7,792 bases of DNA, taken from NCBI GenBank assembly GCA_024763295.1, contig JANTFU010000099.1, positions 1 through 7,792 on the forward strand. Direction: 5' to 3'. A program made the translations under genes and the position numbers. The stretch comes from Anaerolineales bacterium (GTDB lineage: Bacteria; Chloroflexota; Anaerolineae; Anaerolineales; Villigracilaceae). The notes under the pieces were generated by a model. The model did no database searches and had not been told where the DNA came from. It saw nothing but the letters and a program-made list of their open reading frames with translations. Below, piece by piece: positions 6,981-7,792 of the stretch; the stretch's first letter is position 1; the number at the start of each line of letters is the position of its first letter.

Positions 6981-6987
6981 ACCTCTT
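6981..6987 (-). promoter_or_regulatory. Strong ribosome binding site for the sensor gene, abutting the upstream stop codon
   Basis: AAGAGGT on the minus strand begins directly after the TAA (6988-6990) of the GNAT-like gene and ends 4 nt before the sensor ATG. This arrangement supports translation of the two genes from one mRNA, with ribosomes possibly re-initiating. Confidence 0.75.
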
Positions 6988-7698
6988 TTAGAAATTTTCC
7001 TTAATCGATCTGAGAATTTCCTGAACTTTAATGTGGTCTTCAGGCAGGTTGTAATGGTCGACTAAAAAAGCCTTGGCGAAGTTTCTCAGCAAAGCCGCAT
7101 TAAGTACAAGTTTTTGATTTGGAGTGATTGCAAGAATGACCGGTATAAATTTAATCTTATTTATTGTACTCTCTAAATCATCGTTTTTATCTTCAACCGG
7201 ATAAATCGGCTCATAATATTGCATGGGCAATTCAAGCATGCCCATTTTTTTATAATGCTCCATAAGACCGCGGTGCTCAACTTCAGTCACCAACCCATAT
7301 AACCCCGTGTCGGTTTGCGCTGCATCCTTTTTAAGTTGGGCAAGGATTTCTCCAATGATAAAGGCTGAAAGGCGTTTTTCCCCAATTCTGATCTTCCTTG
7401 CTTCAATATCGATAGCAAAAGAAACCCCTAAACCACATTCGCGTTTCACAACGTAACGAAAGGTCGTCAAACCGATCGGCTTTCCTTGATATTCAAAGAG
7501 CCAATAATGCGCTAGATGCCCGACCCGATGATCAGAGGGAAAGGCAGCTCGGCGCCGCATACGCGGCACATAATGTTTGTAGTCGGGGAGAAAGCGCGCA
7601 TAGAGAGCAAGCATTGCTTCCAAACGTTCGGCATCGTTCGATGTCAGCAATTCATAGATGCTAACACCATCGTTTTCAGTGATGAGTTGAGAGGGCAT
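6988..7698 (-). CDS. GNAT-like N-acetyltransferase fold protein
   Basis: The product has 236 residues. The middle reads like a GNAT core: HYWLFEYQGKPIGLTTFRYV (64-83) as the beta2-beta3 hairpin with its usual 'G.piG' turn, CGLGVSFAIDIEARKIRIGE (88-107) leading into a long helix, then LVTEVEHRGLMEHYKKMGM (136-154), matching the family's 'fYeklGF' helix, and a final strand LPMQYYEP. GNAT enzymes transfer acetyl from acetyl-CoA to amines or protein lysines. The acetyl-CoA pyrophosphate loop (Q/R-x-x-G-x-G/A) is not clear: RKIRIGEKRL occupies that place, so activity is uncertain. The last 60 residues or so (from about 175) form an extra region not usual in GNATs. It sits 11 bp before the sensor gene and about 35 bp after a gene ending at 7734, so it is probably an operon member. 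The ribosome site is weak (GAAAG about 5 nt before the ATG). Confidence 0.62.
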   Translation of the reverse strand: MPSQLITENDGVSIYELLTSNDAERLEAMLALYARFLPDYKHYVPRMRRRAAFPSDHRVGHLAHYWLFEYQGKPIGLTTFRYVVKRECGLGVSFAIDIEARKIRIGEKRLSAFIIGEILAQLKKDAAQTDTGLYGLVTEVEHRGLMEHYKKMGMLELPMQYYEPIYPVEDKNDDLESTINKIKFIPVILAITPNQKLVLNAALLRNFAKAFLVDHYNLPEDHIKVQEILRSIKENF

Positions 7699-7733
7699 TG
7701 TTTCTTTCTATGTTTTGTTAAAAGTCGAGTTTA

Positions 7734-7792
7734 TCAAAGACGCTGGAACCACGCGAACGCCGTTTCATTTGCCAACTGAGCAAACTTTTTTC
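7734..7792 (-). CDS. C-terminal end of an unidentified upstream gene (partial)
   Basis: Only the last codons are in the window. The frame ending in TGA at 7734-7736 gives a helical tail, KKFAQLANETAFAWFQRL, which looks protein-like. A second frame, ending in TAA at 7718-7720, gives a basic tail ending SVFDKLDF and is also open to the edge, so the frame choice is uncertain. Either way the gap to the GNAT-like gene is short (19-35 bp), suggesting a shared transcript. No function can be given. Confidence 0.35.
   Translation of the reverse strand, partial: KKFAQLANETAFAWFQRL

Noticed and set aside
7516..7779. Plus-strand open frame of 87 codons
   Set aside because: Antisense to the start of the GNAT-like gene; no domain and no ribosome site.

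Overview
The window looks like chromosomal DNA from a free-living bacterium, most plausibly a member of the Chloroflexota (Anaerolineae-like). This is a tentative inference from three things: the architecture of the large lipoprotein, mid-range base composition, and intergenic palindromes of the 'GTTTCGATACG...' and 'CCCTTCGAC...CTCAGGGA' kind. No rRNA, tRNA, CRISPR array, transposase or phage gene is visible.

Region 1 (1-4949, minus strand) is one uninterrupted reading frame running off the left edge. I followed it codon by codon from the ATG at 4949 to base 3 without meeting a stop (1649 codons). It encodes a very large secreted lipoprotein of the bacterial alpha-2-macroglobulin family: a lipobox signal peptide, about four tandem Ig-like (SbsA/Big_5-like) domains, a series of macroglobulin domains with a textbook TDRPIYRPGQ motif, a glycine-rich bait-like loop, the LPDSTTTWH motif, and the start of the thioester-type helical domain. 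The site where active members carry CxEQ reads STEA, so this protein should not be able to form the covalent thioester.

Region 2 (4950-5386) is intergenic and divergent. It holds a MITE/REP-like nested inverted repeat (5031-5194), a second degenerate hairpin, short direct repeats on both sides, and a promoter that appears to start transcription at the start codon of the next gene.

Region 3 (5387-5662, plus strand) is a small 91-residue gene, probably a single winged-helix domain, with an apparently leaderless promoter. It is followed by a second intergenic palindrome (5692-5808).

Region 4 (5915-7792, minus strand) is an operon read from right to left: the last codons of an unidentified gene, a GNAT-like acetyltransferase, and a two-TM Cache/HAMP membrane sensor that ends in a coiled coil with no catalytic output domain. 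It closes with a strong intrinsic terminator (5880-5910). The sensor's signal must be passed to a separate protein, perhaps one encoded upstream outside the window. No direct functional link between this operon and the macroglobulin gene can be read from the sequence.
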